From Dichetophora obliterata (lineage: Eukaryota > Arthropoda > Insecta > Diptera > Sciomyzidae): 64,000 nucleotides of DNA. Under the pieces are notes generated by a model. That model was given only the letters and a program-made list of their open reading frames with translations. It did not search any database and had not been told where the DNA came from. Shown piece after piece: positions 48,091 through 62,700 of this stretch. How positions within the stretch are numbered: the first letter of the stretch is position 1; the number at the start of each line of letters is the position of its first letter. A program made the position numbers and the translations under genes. Location of the stretch: the NCBI GenBank assembly GCA_963920525.1, contig OY986436.1:32095574-32159573 (forward strand). Reading direction: 5' to 3'.

Positions 48091-51000
48091 TTTTTCCGTC
48101 ATAACTCCCAAACCATACATCCTACAAGGACGATTTATACACCAAATTATTTCTAATACATATATACATAAGACTGCAAATTCAGAAAAAAGTTTTCTGG
48201 AATTTGATTTTTTTCAAGAATCTTAGTTAAAATTTTTTACATGAATCATAGTTTTTGACGTGGTTTTTTGCGATTTTTTTGATTTTTTAGCCATAACTTC
48301 TAAACCATACATCATAAAAGGACGATTTATGCATCAAAATGTTCCTTAAGCTACTGCCCACAAGACTGTATCCTTAAAATAATTTGAAAAATTAGATTTC
48401 ATGTTAATTTCATGTGCCCTTTTTTGTCAATTTTTATTTTTATTATTTATTTTCTAAAATAAAAACTACATATCAGATAAGGACGATTCATGCATTAAAA
48501 TGAGCACCAGGTCCTCGTCCTTAAGAAGGAATACTCCTTTGTCCAAATGCCATTTGCTCTATCTCTTGTAGTTTAGGAGTTGTAGAACACTTTTTGGAGT
48601 GGAAGCTGGCCAAAAACATGTGCTTTTTCCGTCATAACTCCCAAACCATACATCCTACAAGGACGATTTATACACCAAATTATTTCTAATACATATATAC
48701 ACAAGACTGCAAATTCAGAAAAAAGTTTTCTGGAATTTGATTTTTTTTCAAGAATCTTAGTTAAAATTTTTTACATGAATCATAGTTTTTGACGTGGTTT
48801 TTTGCGATTTTTTTGATTTTTTAGCCATAACTTCTAAACCATACATCATAAAAGGACGATTTATGCATCAAAATGTTCCTTAAGCTACTGTTCACAAGAC
48901 TGTATCCTTAAAATAATTTGAAAAATTAGATTTCATGTTAATTTCATGTGCCCTTTTTTGTCAATTTTTATTTTTTTTATTTATTTTCTAAAATAAAAAC
49001 TACATATCAGATAAGGACGATTCATGCATTAAAATGAGCACCAGGTCCTCGTCCTTAAGAAGGAATACTCCTTTGTCCAAATGCCGTTTGCTCTATCTCT
49101 TGTAGTTTAGGAGTTGTAGAACACTTTTTGGAGTGGAAGCTGGCCAAAAACATGTGCTTTTTCCGTCATAACTCCCAAACCATACATCCTACAAGGACGA
49201 TTTATACACCAAATTGTTTCTAATACATATATACACAAGACTGCAAATTCAGAAAAAAGTTTTCTGGAATTTGATTTTTTTCAAGAATCTTAGTTAAAAT
49301 TTTTTACATGAATCATAGTTTTTGACGTGGTTTTTTGCGATTTTTTTGATTTTTTAGCCATAACTTCTAAACCATACATCATAAAAGGACGATTTATGCA
49401 TCAAAATGTTCCTTAAGCTACTGCCCACAAGACTGTATCCTTAAAATAATTTGAAAAATTAGATTTCATGTTAATTTCATGTGCCCTTTTTTGTCAATTT
49501 TTATTTTTATTATTTATTTTCTAAAATAAAAACTACATATCAGATAAGGACGATTCATGCATTAAAATGAGCACCAGGTTCTCGTCCTTAAGAAGGAATA
49601 CTCCTTTGTCCAAATGCCGTTTGCTCTATCTCTTGTAGTTTAGGAGTTGTAGAACACTTTTTGGAGTGGAAGCTGGCCAAAAACATGTGCTTTTTCCGTC
49701 ATAACTCCCAAACCATACATCCTACAAGGACGATTTATACACCAAATTGTTTCTAATACATATATACACAAGACTGCAAATTCAGAAAAAAGTTTTCTGG
49801 AATTTGATTTTTTTTTCAAGAATCTTAGTTAAAATTTTTTACATGAATCATAGTTTTTGACGTGGTTTTTTGCGATTTTTTTGATTTTTTAGCCATAACT
49901 TCTAAACCATACATCATAAAAGGACGATTTATGCATCAAAATGTTCCTTAAGCTACTGTTCACAAGACTGTATCCTTAAAATAATTTGAAAAATTAGATT
50001 TCATGTTAATTTCATGTGCCCTTTTTTGTCAATTTTTATTTTTATTATTTATTTTCTAAAATAAAAACTACATATCAGATAAGGACGATTCATGCATTAC
50101 AATGAGCACCAGGTCCTCGTCCTTAAGAAGGAATACTCCTTTGTCCAAATGCCGTTTGCTCTATCTCTTGTAGTTTAGGAGTTGTAGAACACTTTTTGGA
50201 GTGGAAGCTGGCCAAAAACATGTGCTTTTTCCGTCATAACTCCCAAACCATACATCCTACAAGGACGATTTATACACCAAATTATTTCTAATACATATAT
50301 ACACAAGACTGCAAATTCAGAAAAAAGTTTTCTGGAATTTGATTTTTTTTCAAGAATCTTAGTTAAAATTTTTTACATGAATCATAGTTTTTGACGTGGT
50401 TTTTTGCGATTTTTTTGATTTTTTAGCCATAACTTCTAAGCCATACATCATAAAAGGACGATTTATGCATCAAAATGTTCCTTAAGCTACTGCCCACAAG
50501 ACTGTATCCTTAAAATAATTTTAAAAATTAGATTTCATGTTAATTTCATGTGCCCTTTTTTGTCAATTTTTATTTTTTTTATTTATTTTCTAAAATAAAA
50601 ACTACATATCAGATAAGGACGATTCATGCATTAAAATGAGCACCAGGTCCTCGTCCTTAAGAAGGAATACTCCTTTGTCCAAATGCCGTTTGCTCTATCT
50701 CTTGTAGTTTAGGAGTTGTAGAACACTTTTTGGAGTGGAAGCTGGCCAAAAACATGTGCTTTTTCCGTCATAACTCCCAAACCATACATCCTACAAGGAC
50801 GATTTATACACCAAATTGTTTCTAATACATATATACACAAGACTGCGAATTCAGAAAAAAGTTTTCTGGAATTTGATTTTTTTTCAAGAATCTTAGTTAA
50901 AATTTTTTACATGAATCATAGTTTTTGACGTGGTTTTTTGCGATTTTTTTGATTTTTTTAGCCATAACTTCTAAACCATACATCATAAAAGGACAATTTA

Positions 51001-52241
51001 TGCATCAAAATGTTCCTTAAGCTACTGCCCACAAGACTGTATCCTTAAAATAATTTTAAAAATTAGATTTCATGTTAATTTCATGTGCCCTTTTTTGTCA
51101 ATTTTTATTTTTTTTATTTATTTTCTAAAATAAAAACTACATATCAGATAAGGACGATTCATGCATTAAAATGAGCACCAGGTCCTCGTCCTTAAGAAGG
51201 AATACTCCTTTGTCCAAATGCCGTTTGCTCTATCTCTTGTAGTTTAGGAGTTGTAGAACACTTTTTGGAGTGGAAGCTGGCCAAAAACATGTGCTTTTTC
51301 CGTCATAACTCCCAAACCATACATCCTACAAGGACGATTTATACACCAAATTATTTCTAATACATATATACACAAGACTGCAAATTCAGAAAAAAGTTTT
51401 CTGGAATTTGATTTTTTTTTCAAGAATCTTAGTTAAAATTTTTTACATGAATCATAGTTTTTGACGTGGTTTTTTGCGATTTTTTTGATTTTTTAGCCAT
51501 AACTTCTAAACCATACATCATAAAAGGACGATTTATGCATCAAAATGTTCCTTAAGCTACTGTTCACAAGACTGTATCCTTAAAATAATTTGAAAAATTA
51601 GATTTCATGTTAATTTCATGTGCCCTTTTTTGTCAATTTTTATTTTTTTTATTTATTTTCTAAAATAAAAACTACATATCAGATAAGGACGATTCATACA
51701 TTAAAATGAGCACCAGGTCCTCGTCCTTAAGAAGGAATACTCCTTTGTCCAAATGCCGTTTGCTCTATCTCTTGTAGTTTAGGAGTTGTAGAACACTTTT
51801 TGGAGTGGAAGCTGGCCAAAAACATGTGCTTTTTCCGTCATAACTCCCAAACCATACATCTTACAAGGACGATTTATACACCAAATTGTTTCTAATACAT
51901 ATATACACAAGACTGCGAATTCAGAAAAAAGTTTTCTGGAATTTGATTTTTTTCAAGAATCTTAGTTAAAATTTTTTACATGAATCATAGTTTTTGACGT
52001 GGTTTTTTGCGATTTTTTTGATTTTTTTAGCCATAACTTCTAAACCATACATCATAAAAGGACAATTTATGCATCAAAATGTTCCTTAAGCTACTGCCCA
52101 CAAGACTGTATCCTTAAAATAATTTTAAAAATTAGATTTCATGTTAATTTCATGTGCCCTTTTTTGTCAATTTTTATTTTTTTTATTTATTTTCTAAAAT
52201 AAAAACTACATATCAGATAAGGACGATTCATGCATTAAAAT

Positions 52242-55200
52242 GAGCACCAGGTCCTCGTCCTTAAGAAGGAATACTCCTTTGTCCAAATGCCGTTTGCTCT
52301 ATCTCTTGTAGTTTAGGAGTTGTAGAACACTTTTTGGAGTGGAAGCTGGCCAAAAACATGTGCTTTTTCCGTCATAACTCCCAAACCATACATCCTACAA
52401 GGACGATTTATACACCAAATTGTTTCTAATACATATATACACAAGACTGCGAATTCAGAAAAAAGTTTTCTGGAATTTGATTTTTTTTCAAGAATCTTAG
52501 TTAAAATTTTTTACATGAATCATAGTTTTTGACGTGGTTTTTTGCGATTTTTTTGATTTTTTTAGCCATAACTTCTAAACCATACATCATAAAAGGACGA
52601 TTTATGCATCAAAATGTTCCTTAAGCTACTGCCCACAAGACTGTATCCTTAAAATAATTTTAAAAATTAGATTTCATGTTAATTTCATGTGCCCTTTTTT
52701 GTCAATTTTTATTTTTTTTATTTATTTTCTAAAATAAAAACTACATATCAGATAAGGACGATTCATGCATTAAAATGAGCACCAGGTCCTCGTCCTTAAG
52801 AAGGAATACTCCTTTGTCCAAATGCCGTTTGCTCTATCTCTTGTAGTTTAGGAGTTGTAGAACACTTTTTGGAGTGGAAGCTGGCCAAAAACATGTGCTT
52901 TTTCCGTCATAACTCCCAAACCATACATCCTACAAGGACGATTTATACACCAAATTATTTCTAATACATATATACACAAGACTGCAAATTCAGAAAAAAG
53001 TTTTCTGGAATTTGATTTTTTTTCAAGAATCTTAGTTAAAATTTTTTACATGAATCATAGTTTTTGACGTGGTTTTTTGCGATTTTTTTGATTTTTTAGC
53101 CATAACTTCTAAGCCATACATCATAAAAGGACGATTTATGCATCAAAATGTTCCTTAAGCTACTGCCCACAAGACTGTATCCTTAAAATAATTTTAAAAA
53201 TTAGATTTCATGTTAATTTCATGTGCCCTTTTTTGTCAATTTTTATTTTTTTTATTTATTTTCTAAAATAAAAACTACATATCAGATAAGGACGATTCAT
53301 GCATTAAAATGAGCACCAGGTCCTCGTCCTTAAGAAGGAATACTCCTTTGTCCAAATGCCGTTTGCTCTATCTCTTGTAGTTTAGGAGTTGTAGAACACT
53401 TTTTGGAGTGGAAGCTGGCCAAAAACATGTGCTTTTTCCGTCATAACTCCCAAACCATACATCCTACAAGGACGATTTATACACCAAATTGTTTCTAATA
53501 CATATATACACAAGACTGTGAATTCAGAAAAAAGTTTTCTGGAATTTGATTTTTTTTCAAGAATCTTAGTTAAAATTTTTTACATGAATCATAGTTTTTG
53601 ACGTGGTTTTTTGCGATTTTTTTGATTTTTTTAGCCATAACTTCTAAACCATACATCATAAAAGGACAATTTATGCATCAAAATGTTCCTTAAGCTACTG
53701 CCCACAAGACTGTATCCTTAAAATAATTTTAAAAATTAGATTTCATGTTAATTTCATGTGCCCTTTTTTGTCAATTTTTATTTTTTTTATTTATTTTCTA
53801 AAATAAAAACTACATATCAGATAAGGACGATTCATGCATTAAAATGAGCACCAGGTCCTCGTCCTTAAGAAGGAATACTCCTTTGTCCAAATGCCGTTTG
53901 CTCTATCTCTTGTAGTTTAGGAGTTGTAGAACACTTTTTGGAGTGGAAGCTGGCCAAAAACATGTGCTTTTTCCGTCATAACTCCCAAACCATACATCCT
54001 ACAAGGACGATTTATACACCAAATTATTTCTAATACATATATACACAAGACTGCAAATTCAGAAAAAAGTTTTCTGGAATTTGATTTTTTTTTCAAGAAT
54101 CTTAGTTAAAATTTTTTACATGAATCATAGTTTTTGACGTGGTTTTTTGCGATTTTTTTGATTTTTTAGCCATAACTTCTAAACCATACATCATAAAAGG
54201 ACGATTTATGCATCAAAATGTTCCTTAAGCTACTGTTCACAAGACTGTATCCTTAAAATAATTTGAAAAATTAGATTTCATGTTAATTTCATGTGCCCTT
54301 TTTTGTCAATTTTTATTTTTTTTATTTATTTTCTAAAATAAAAACTACATATCAGATAAGGACGATTCATACATTAAAATGAGCACCAGGTCCTCGTCCT
54401 TAAGAAGGAATACTCCTTTGTCCAAATGCCGTTTGCTCTATCTCTTGTAGTTTAGGAGTTGTAGAACACTTTTTGGAGTGGAAGCTGGCCAAAAACATGT
54501 GCTTTTTCCGTCATAACTCCCAAACCATACATCTTACAAGGACGATTTATACACCAAATTGTTTCTAATACATATATACACAAGACTGCGAATTCAGAAA
54601 AAAGTTTTCTGGAATTTGATTTTTTTTCAAGAATCTTAGTTAAAATTTTTTACATGAATCATAGTTTTTGACGTGGTTTTTTGCGATTTTTTTGATTTTT
54701 TTAGCCATAACTTCTAAACCATACATCATAAAAGGACAATTTATGCATCAAAATGTTCCTTAAGCTACTGCCCACAAGACTGTATCCTTAAAATAATTTT
54801 AAATATTAGATTTCATGTTAATTTCATGTGCCCTTTTTTGTCAATTTTTATTTTTTTTATTTATTTTCTAAAATAAAAACTACATATCAGATAAGGACGA
54901 TTCATGCATTAAAATGAGCACCAGGTCCTCGTCCTTAAGAAGGAATACTCCTTTGTCCAAATGCCGTTTGCTCTATCTCTTGTAGTTTAGGAGTTGTAGA
55001 ACACTTTTTGGAGTGGAAGCTGGCCAAAAACATGTGCTTTTTCCGTCATAACTCCCAAACCATACATCCTACAAGGACGATTTATACACCAAATTATTTC
55101 TAATACATATATACACAAGACTGCAAATTCAGAAAAAAGTTTTCTGGAATTTGATTTTTTTTCAAGAATCTTAGTTAAAATTTTTTACATGAATCATAGT

Positions 55201-58200
55201 TTTTGACGTGGTTTTTTGCGATTTTTTTGATTTTTTAGCCATAACTTCTAAGCCATACATCATAAAAGGACGATTTATGCATCAAAATGTTCCTTAAGCT
55301 ACTGCCCACAAGACTGTATCCTTAAAATAATTTTAAAAATTAGATTTCATGTTAATTTCATGTGCCCTTTTTTGTCAATTTTTATTTTTTTTATTTATTT
55401 TCTAAAATAAAAACTACATATCAGATAAGGACGATTCATGCATTAAAATGAGCACCAGGTCCTCGTCCTTAAGAAGGAATACTCCTTTGTCCAAATGCCG
55501 TTTGCTCTATCTCTTGTAGTTTAGGAGTTGTAGAACACTTTTTGGAGTGGAAGCTGGCCAAAAACATGTGCTTTTTCCGTCATAACTCCCAAACCATACA
55601 TCCTACAAGGACGATTTATACACCAAATTGTTTCTAATACATATATACACAAGACTGCGAATTCAGAAAAAAGTTTTCTGGAATTTGATTTTTTTTCAAG
55701 AATCTTAGTTAAAATTTTTTACATGAATCATAGTTTTTGACGTGGTTTTTTGCGATTTTTTTGATTTTTTTAGCCATAACTTCTAAACCATACATCATAA
55801 AAGGACAATTTATGCATCAAAATGTTCCTTAAGCTACTGCCCACAAGACTGTATCCTTAAAATAATTTTAAAAATTAGATTTCATGTTAATTTCATGTGC
55901 CCTTTTTTGTCAATTTTTATTTTTTTTATTTATTTTCTAAAATAAAAACTACATATCAGATAAGGACGATTCATGCATTAAAATGAGCACCAGGTCCTCG
56001 TCCTTAAGAAGGAATACTCCTTTGTCCAAATGCCGTTTGCTCTATCTCTTGTAGTTTAGGAGTTGTAGAACACTTTTTGGAGTGGAAGCTGGCCAAAAAC
56101 ATGTGCTTTTTCCGTCATAACTCCCAAACCATACATCCTACAAGGACGATTTATACACCAAATTGTTTCTAATACATATATACACAAGACTGCGAATTCA
56201 GAAAAAAGTTTTCTGGAATTTGATTTTTTTTCAAGAATCTTAGTTAAAATTTTTTACATGAATCATAGTTTTTGACGTGGTTTTTTGCGATTTTTTTGAT
56301 TTTTTTAGCCATAACTTCTAAACCATACATCATAAAAGGACGATTTATGCATCAAAATGTTCCTTAAGCTACTGCCCACAAGACTGTATCCTTAAAATAA
56401 TTTTAAAAATTAGATTTCATGTTAATTTCATGTGCCCTTTTTTGTCAATTTTTATTTTTTTTATTTATTTTCTAAAATAAAAACTACATATCAGATAAGG
56501 ACGATTCATGCATTAAAATGAGCACCAGGTCCTCGTCCTTAAGAAGGAATACTCCTTTGTCCAAATGCCGTTTGCTCTATCTCTTGTAGTTTAGGAGTTG
56601 TAGAACACTTTTTGGAGTGGAAGCTGGCCAAAAACATGTGCTTTTTCCGTCATAACTCCCAAACCATACATCCTACAAGGACGATTTATACACCAAATTA
56701 TTTCTAATACATATATACACAAGACTGCAAATTCAGAAAAAAGTTTTCTGGAATTTGATTTTTTTTCAAGAATCTTAGTTAAAATTTTTTACATGAATCA
56801 TAGTTTTTGACGTGGTTTTTTGCGATTTTTTTGATTTTTTAGCCATAACTTCTAAGCCATACATCATAAAAGGACGATTTATGCATCAAAATGTTCCTTA
56901 AGCTACTGCCCACAAGACTGTATCCTTAAAATAATTTTAAAAATTAGATTTCATGTTAATTTCATGTGCCCTTTTTTGTCAATTTTTATTTTTTTTATTT
57001 ATTTTCTAAAATAAAAACTACATATCAGATAAGGACGATTCATGCATTAAAATGAGCACCAGGTCCTCGTCCTTAAGAAGGAATACTCCTTTGTCCAAAT
57101 GCCGTTTGCTCTATCTCTTGTAGTTTAGGAGTTGTAGAACACTTTTTGGAGTGGAAGCTGGCCAAAAACATGTGCTTTTTCCGTCATAACTCCCAAACCA
57201 TACATCCTACAAGGACGATTTATACACCAAATTGTTTCTAATACATATATACACAAGACTGTGAATTCAGAAAAAAGTTTTCTGGAATTTGATTTTTTTT
57301 CAAGAATCTTAGTTAAAATTTTTTACATGAATCATAGTTTTTGACGTGGTTTTTTGCGATTTTTTTGATTTTTTTAGCCATAACTTCTAAACCATACATC
57401 ATAAAAGGACAATTTATGCATCAAAATGTTCCTTAAGCTACTGCCCACAAGACTGTATCCTTAAAATAATTTTAAAAATTAGATTTCATGTTAATTTCAT
57501 GTGCCCTTTTTTGTCAATTTTTATTTTTTTTATTTATTTTCTAAAATAAAAACTACATATCAGATAAGGACGATTCATGCATTAAAATGAGCACCAGGTC
57601 CTCGTCCTTAAGAAGGAATACTCCTTTGTCCAAATGCCGTTTGCTCTATCTCTTGTAGTTTAGGAGTTGTAGAACACTTTTTGGAGTGGAAGCTGGCCAA
57701 AAACATGTGCTTTTTCCGTCATAACTCCCAAACCATACATCCTACAAGGACGATTTATACACCAAATTATTTCTAATACATATATACACAAGACTGCAAA
57801 TTCAGAAAAAAGTTTTCTGGAATTTGATTTTTTTTTCAAGAATCTTAGTTAAAATTTTTTACATGAATCATAGTTTTTGACGTGGTTTTTTGCGATTTTT
57901 TTGATTTTTTAGCCATAACTTCTAAACCATACATCATAAAAGGACGATTTATGCATCAAAATGTTCCTTAAGCTACTGTTCACAAGACTGTATCCTTAAA
58001 ATAATTTGAAAAATTAGATTTCATGTTAATTTCATGTGCCCTTTTTTGTCAATTTTTATTTTTTTTATTTATTTTCTAAAATAAAAACTACATATCAGAT
58101 AAGGACGATTCATACATTAAAATGAGCACCAGGTCCTCGTCCTTAAGAAGGAATACTCCTTTGTCCAAATGCCGTTTGCTCTATCTCTTGTAGTTTAGGA

Positions 58201-59727
58201 GTTGTAGAACACTTTTTGGAGTGGAAGCTGGCCAAAAACATGTGCTTTTTCCGTCATAACTCCCAAACCATACATCTTACAAGGACGATTTATACACCAA
58301 ATTGTTTCTAATACATATATACACAAGACTGCGAATTCAGAAAAAAGTTTTCTGGAATTTGATTTTTTTTCAAGAATCTTAGTTAAAATTTTTTACATGA
58401 ATCATAGTTTTTGACGTGGTTTTTTGCGATTTTTTTGATTTTTTTAGCCATAACTTCTAAACCATACATCATAAAAGGACAATTTATGCATCAAAATGTT
58501 CCTTAAGCTACTGCCCACAAGACTGTATCCTTAAAATAATTTTAAATATTAGATTTCATGTTAATTTCATGTGCCCTTTTTTGTCAATTTTTATTTTTTT
58601 TATTTATTTTCTAAAATAAAAACTACATATCAGATAAGGACGATTCATGCATTAAAATGAGCACCAGGTCCTCGTCCTTAAGAAGGAATACTCCTTTGTC
58701 CAAATGCCGTTTGCTCTATCTCTTGTAGTTTAGGAGTTGTAGAACACTTTTTGGAGTGGAAGCTGGCCAAAAACATGTGCTTTTTCCGTCATAACTCCCA
58801 AACCATACATCCTACAAGGACGATTTATACACCAAATTATTTCTAATACATATATACACAAGACTGCAAATTCAGAAAAAAGTTTTCTGGAATTTGATTT
58901 TTTTTCAAGAATCTTAGTTAAAATTTTTTACATGAATCATAGTTTTTGACGTGGTTTTTTGCGATTTTTTTGATTTTTTAGCCATAACTTCTAAGCCATA
59001 CATCATAAAAGGACGATTTATGCATCAAAATGTTCCTTAAGCTACTGCCCACAAGACTGTATCCTTAAAATAATTTTAAAAATTAGATTTCATGTTAATT
59101 TCATGTGCCCTTTTTTGTCAATTTTTATTTTTTTTATTTATTTTCTAAAATAAAAACTACATATCAGATAAGGACGATTCATGCATTAAAATGAGCACCA
59201 GGTCCTCGTCCTTAAGAAGGAATACTCCTTTGTCCAAATGCCGTTTGCTCTATCTCTTGTAGTTTAGGAGTTGTAGAACACTTTTTGGAGTGGAAGCTGG
59301 CCAAAAACATGTGCTTTTTCCGTCATAACTCCCAAACCATACATCCTACAAGGACGATTTATACACCAAATTGTTTCTAATACATATATACACAAGACTG
59401 CGAATTCAGAAAAAAGTTTTCTGGAATTTGATTTTTTTTCAAGAATCTTAGTTAAAATTTTTTACATGAATCATAGTTTTTGACGTGGTTTTTTGCGATT
59501 TTTTTGATTTTTTTAGCCATAACTTCTAAACCATACATCATAAAAGGACAATTTATGCATCAAAATGTTCCTTAAGCTACTGCCCACAAGACTGTATCCT
59601 TAAAATAATTTTAAAAATTAGATTTCATGTTAATTTCATGTGCCCTTTTTTGTCAATTTTTATTTTTTTTATTTATTTTCTAAAATAAAAACTACATATC
59701 AGATAAGGACGATTCATGCATTAAAAT
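52242..59727. repeat. 7-monomer higher-order repeat, 3743 bp, two tandem copies
   Basis: Monomers starting at 52,242, 52,777, 53,311, 53,846, 54,381, 54,916 and 55,450 each recur exactly 3743 bp later (55,985 to 59,193). The diagnostic variants come in the same order: GCGAATTC; TCTAAGCC; ACTGTGAATT with GGACAATT; CTGTTCAC with AATTTGAAA; TTCATACATT with CATCTTACAAGG and TTTAAATATT; TCTAAGCC again; GCGAATTC with GGACAATT. The constant offset for all seven shows almost no indels between copies, so this is a recent event. Confidence 0.92.
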
Positions 59728-62700
59728 GAGCACCAGGTCCTCGTCCTTAAGAAGGAATACTCCTTTGTCCAAATGCCGTTTGCTCTATCTCTTGTAGTTT
59801 AGGAGTTGTAGAACACTTTTTGGAGTGGAAGCTGGCCAAAAACATGTGCTTTTTCCGTCATAACTCCCAAACCATACATCCTACAAGGACGATTTATACA
59901 CCAAATTATTTCTAATACATATATACACAAGACTGCAAATTCAGAAAAAAGTTTTCTGGAATTTGATTTTTTTTTCAAGAATCTTAGTTAAAATTTTTTA
60001 CATGAATCATAGTTTTTGACGTGGTTTTTTGCGATTTTTTTGATTTTTTAGCCATAACTTCTAAACCATACATCATAAAAGGACGATTTATGCATCAAAA
60101 TGTTCCTTAAGCTACTGTTCACAAGACTGTATCCTTAAAATAATTTGAAAAATTAGATTTCATGTTAATTTCATGTGCCCTTTTTTGTCAATTTTTATTT
60201 TTTTTATTTATTTTCTAAAATAAAAACTACATATCAGATAAGGACGATTCATACATTAAAATGAGCACCAGGTCCTCGTCCTTAAGAAGGAATACTCCTT
60301 TGTCCAAATGCCGTTTGCTCTATCTCTTGTAGTTTAGGAGTTGTAGAACACTTTTTGGAGTGGAAGCTGGCCAAAAACATGTGCTTTTTCCGTCATAACT
60401 CCCAAACCATACATCTTACAAGGACGATTTATACACCAAATTGTTTCTAATACATATATACACAAGACTGCAAATTCAGAAAAAAGTTTTCTGGAATTTG
60501 ATTTTTTTCAAGAATCTTAGTTAAAATTTTTTACATGAATCATAGTTTTTGACGTGGTTTTTTGCGATTTTTTTGATTTTTTTAGCCATAACTTCTAAAC
60601 CATACATCATAAAAGGACAATTTATGCATCAAAATGTTCCTTAAGCTACTGCCCACAAGACTGTATCCTTAAAATAATTTTAAAAATTAGATTTCATGTT
60701 AATTTCATGTGCCCTTTTTTGTCAATTTTTATTTTTTTTATTTATTTTCTAAAATAAAAACTACATATCAGATAAGGACGATTCATGCATTAAAATGAGC
60801 ACCAGGTCCTCGTCCTTAAGAAGGAATACTCCTTTGTCCAAATGCCGTTTGCTCTATCTCTTGTAGTTTAGGAGTTGTAGAACACTTTTTGGAGTGGAAG
60901 CTGGCCAAAAACATGTGCTTTTTCCGTCATAACTCCCAAACCATACATCCTACAAGGACGATTTATACACCAAATTGTTTCTAATACATATATACACAAG
61001 ACTGCGAATTCAGAAAAAAGTTTTCTGGAATTTGATTTTTTTTCAAGAATCTTAGTTAAAATTTTTTACATGAATCATAGTTTTTGACGTGGTTTTTTGC
61101 GATTTTTTTGATTTTTTTAGCCATAACTTCTAAACCATACATCATAAAAGGACAATTTATGCATCAAAATGTTCCTTAAGCTACTGCCCACAAGACTGTA
61201 TCCTTAAAATAATTTTAAATATTAGATTTCATGTTAATTTCATGTGCCCTTTTTTGTCAATTTTTATTTTTTTTATTTATTTTCTAAAATAAAAACTACA
61301 TATCAGATAAGGACGATTCATGCATTAAAATGAGCACCAGGTCCTCGTCCTTAAGAAGGAATACTCCTTTGTCCAAATGCCGTTTGCTCTATCTCTTGTA
61401 GTTTAGGAGTTGTAGAACACTTTTTGGAGTGGAAGCTGGCCAAAAACATGTGCTTTTTCCGTCATAACTCCCAAACCATACATCCTACAAGGACGATTTA
61501 TACACCAAATTATTTCTAATACATATATACACAAGACTGCAAATTCAGAAAAAAGTTTTCTGGAATTTGATTTTTTTTCAAGAATCTTAGTTAAAATTTT
61601 TTACATGAATCATAGTTTTTGACGTGGTTTTTTGCGATTTTTTTGATTTTTTAGCCATAACTTCTAAGCCATACATCATAAAAGGACGATTTATGCATCA
61701 AAATGTTCCTTAAGCTACTGCCCACAAGACTGTATCCTTAAAATAATTTTAAAAATTAGATTTCATGTTAATTTCATGTGCCCTTTTTTGTCAATTTTTA
61801 TTTTTTTTATTTATTTTCTAAAATAAAAACTACATATCAGATAAGGACGATTCATGCATTAAAATGAGCACCAGGTCCTCGTCCTTAAGAAGGAATACTC
61901 CTTTGTCCAAATGCCGTTTGCTCTATCTCTTGTAGTTTAGGAGTTGTAGAACACTTTTTGGAGTGGAAGCTGGCCAAAAACATGTGCTTTTTCCGTCATA
62001 ACTCCCAAACCATACATCCTACAAGGACGATTTATACACCAAATTGTTTCTAATACATATATACACAAGACTGCGAATTCAGAAAAAAGTTTTCTGGAAT
62101 TTGATTTTTTTTCAAGAATCTTAGTTAAAATTTTTTACATGAATCATAGTTTTTGACGTGGTTTTTTGCGATTTTTTTGATTTTTTTAGCCATAACTTCT
62201 AAACCATACATCATAAAAGGACAATTTATGCATCAAAATGTTCCTTAAGCTACTGCCCACAAGACTGTATCCTTAAAATAATTTTAAAAATTAGATTTCA
62301 TGTTAATTTCATGTGCCCTTTTTTGTCAATTTTTATTTTTTTTATTTATTTTCTAAAATAAAAACTACATATCAGATAAGGACGATTCATGCATTAAAAT
62401 GAGCACCAGGTCCTCGTCCTTAAGAAGGAATACTCCTTTGTCCAAATGCCGTTTGCTCTATCTCTTGTAGTTTAGGAGTTGTAGAACACTTTTTGGAGTG
62501 GAAGCTGGCCAAAAACATGTGCTTTTTCCGTCATAACTCCCAAACCATACATCCTACAAGGACGATTTATACACCAAATTATTTCTAATACATATATACA
62601 CAAGACTGCAAATTCAGAAAAAAGTTTTCTGGAATTTGATTTTTTTTTCAAGAATCTTAGTTAAAATTTTTTACATGAATCATAGTTTTTGACGTGGTTT

